Source: H2-BAC3 sp045863035
GTDB lineage: Bacteria; Bacteroidota; Ignavibacteria; Ignavibacteriales; Ignavibacteriaceae
Assembly: GCA_045863035.1 (NCBI GenBank)
Contig: BTUV01000147.1
Span: 1 to 5,375 of the forward strand
Direction: 5' to 3'
DNA: 5,375 nt
The notes under the pieces are model-generated. The model was not told the origin of the DNA. It saw only the letters and a list, made by a program, of their open reading frames with translations, and did not search any database. The position numbers were made by a program, and so were the translations under genes. Position 1 is the stretch's first letter. The number at the start of each line of letters is the position of its first letter. Of the stretch, positions 5,363 to 5,375 are shown one piece after another.

Positions 5363-5375
5363 GTTTATGATAATA

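Larger units (their letters stand above)
5041..5375. other. Gene-free region downstream of the AbiE operon
   Basis: A 335-base stretch with no reading frame worth calling on either strand. It starts with a short direct repeat, GGTTACA (5041-5047 and 5067-5073), continues as plain A/T-rich DNA to about 5258, then holds the GC-rich fold-back element and a terminal A/T-rich tract. There is no tRNA, no CRISPR repeat and no intrinsic terminator with a T-run directly after the toxin gene. Confidence 0.6.

Overview
The window holds four protein-coding genes in about 5.4 kb of roughly mid-40s % GC DNA, separated by A/T-rich spacers with short inverted and near-tandem repeats. Three traits suggest a member of the Bacteroidota/Ignavibacteriota side of the FCB group. 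Start codons lack clear Shine-Dalgarno sequences. Two start-proximal sites resemble the Bacteroidota TAnnTTTG promoter element. One gene is a UbiA-type prenyltransferase resembling the archaeal-type ether-lipid enzyme known from FCB genomes. This placement is inference; the window contains no rRNA or taxonomic marker gene.

Layout: positions 1-242 are a non-coding spacer with a 10-bp inverted repeat, a perfect 20-nt GC-rich palindrome and an A/T-rich 21-nt near-tandem repeat. Positions 243-2150 (minus strand) encode a complete AMP-forming long-chain acyl-CoA synthetase-type enzyme. A 225-bp divergent spacer separates it from a plus-strand UbiA-family prenyltransferase (2376-3224), whose motifs fit digeranylgeranylglyceryl-phosphate synthase-like enzymes best. 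After a 221-bp spacer carrying a candidate promoter/operator comes a two-gene operon with a 4-bp ATGA overlap (3446-5040): an AbiEi-family antitoxin/regulator and an AbiEii-family nucleotidyltransferase toxin, together a type IV (AbiE/MenAT-like) toxin-antitoxin and phage-defence module. Positions 5041-5375 carry no gene but contain a GC-rich fold-back element followed by another A/T-rich stuttering tract.

How the parts relate: the acyl-CoA synthetase and the prenyltransferase are both plausible lipid-metabolism genes, but their divergent arrangement alone does not prove a shared pathway. The AbiE pair is a self-contained accessory module. In the family the toxin is a nucleotidyltransferase, and the antitoxin both counteracts it and represses the operon from upstream inverted repeats. 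A matching inverted repeat straddles the candidate promoter here. I see no clearly new system. The items most worth a second look are the AbiE operator, the toxin gene's lower GC relative to its partner, the bacterial ether-lipid-type prenyltransferase, and the structured intergenic elements.
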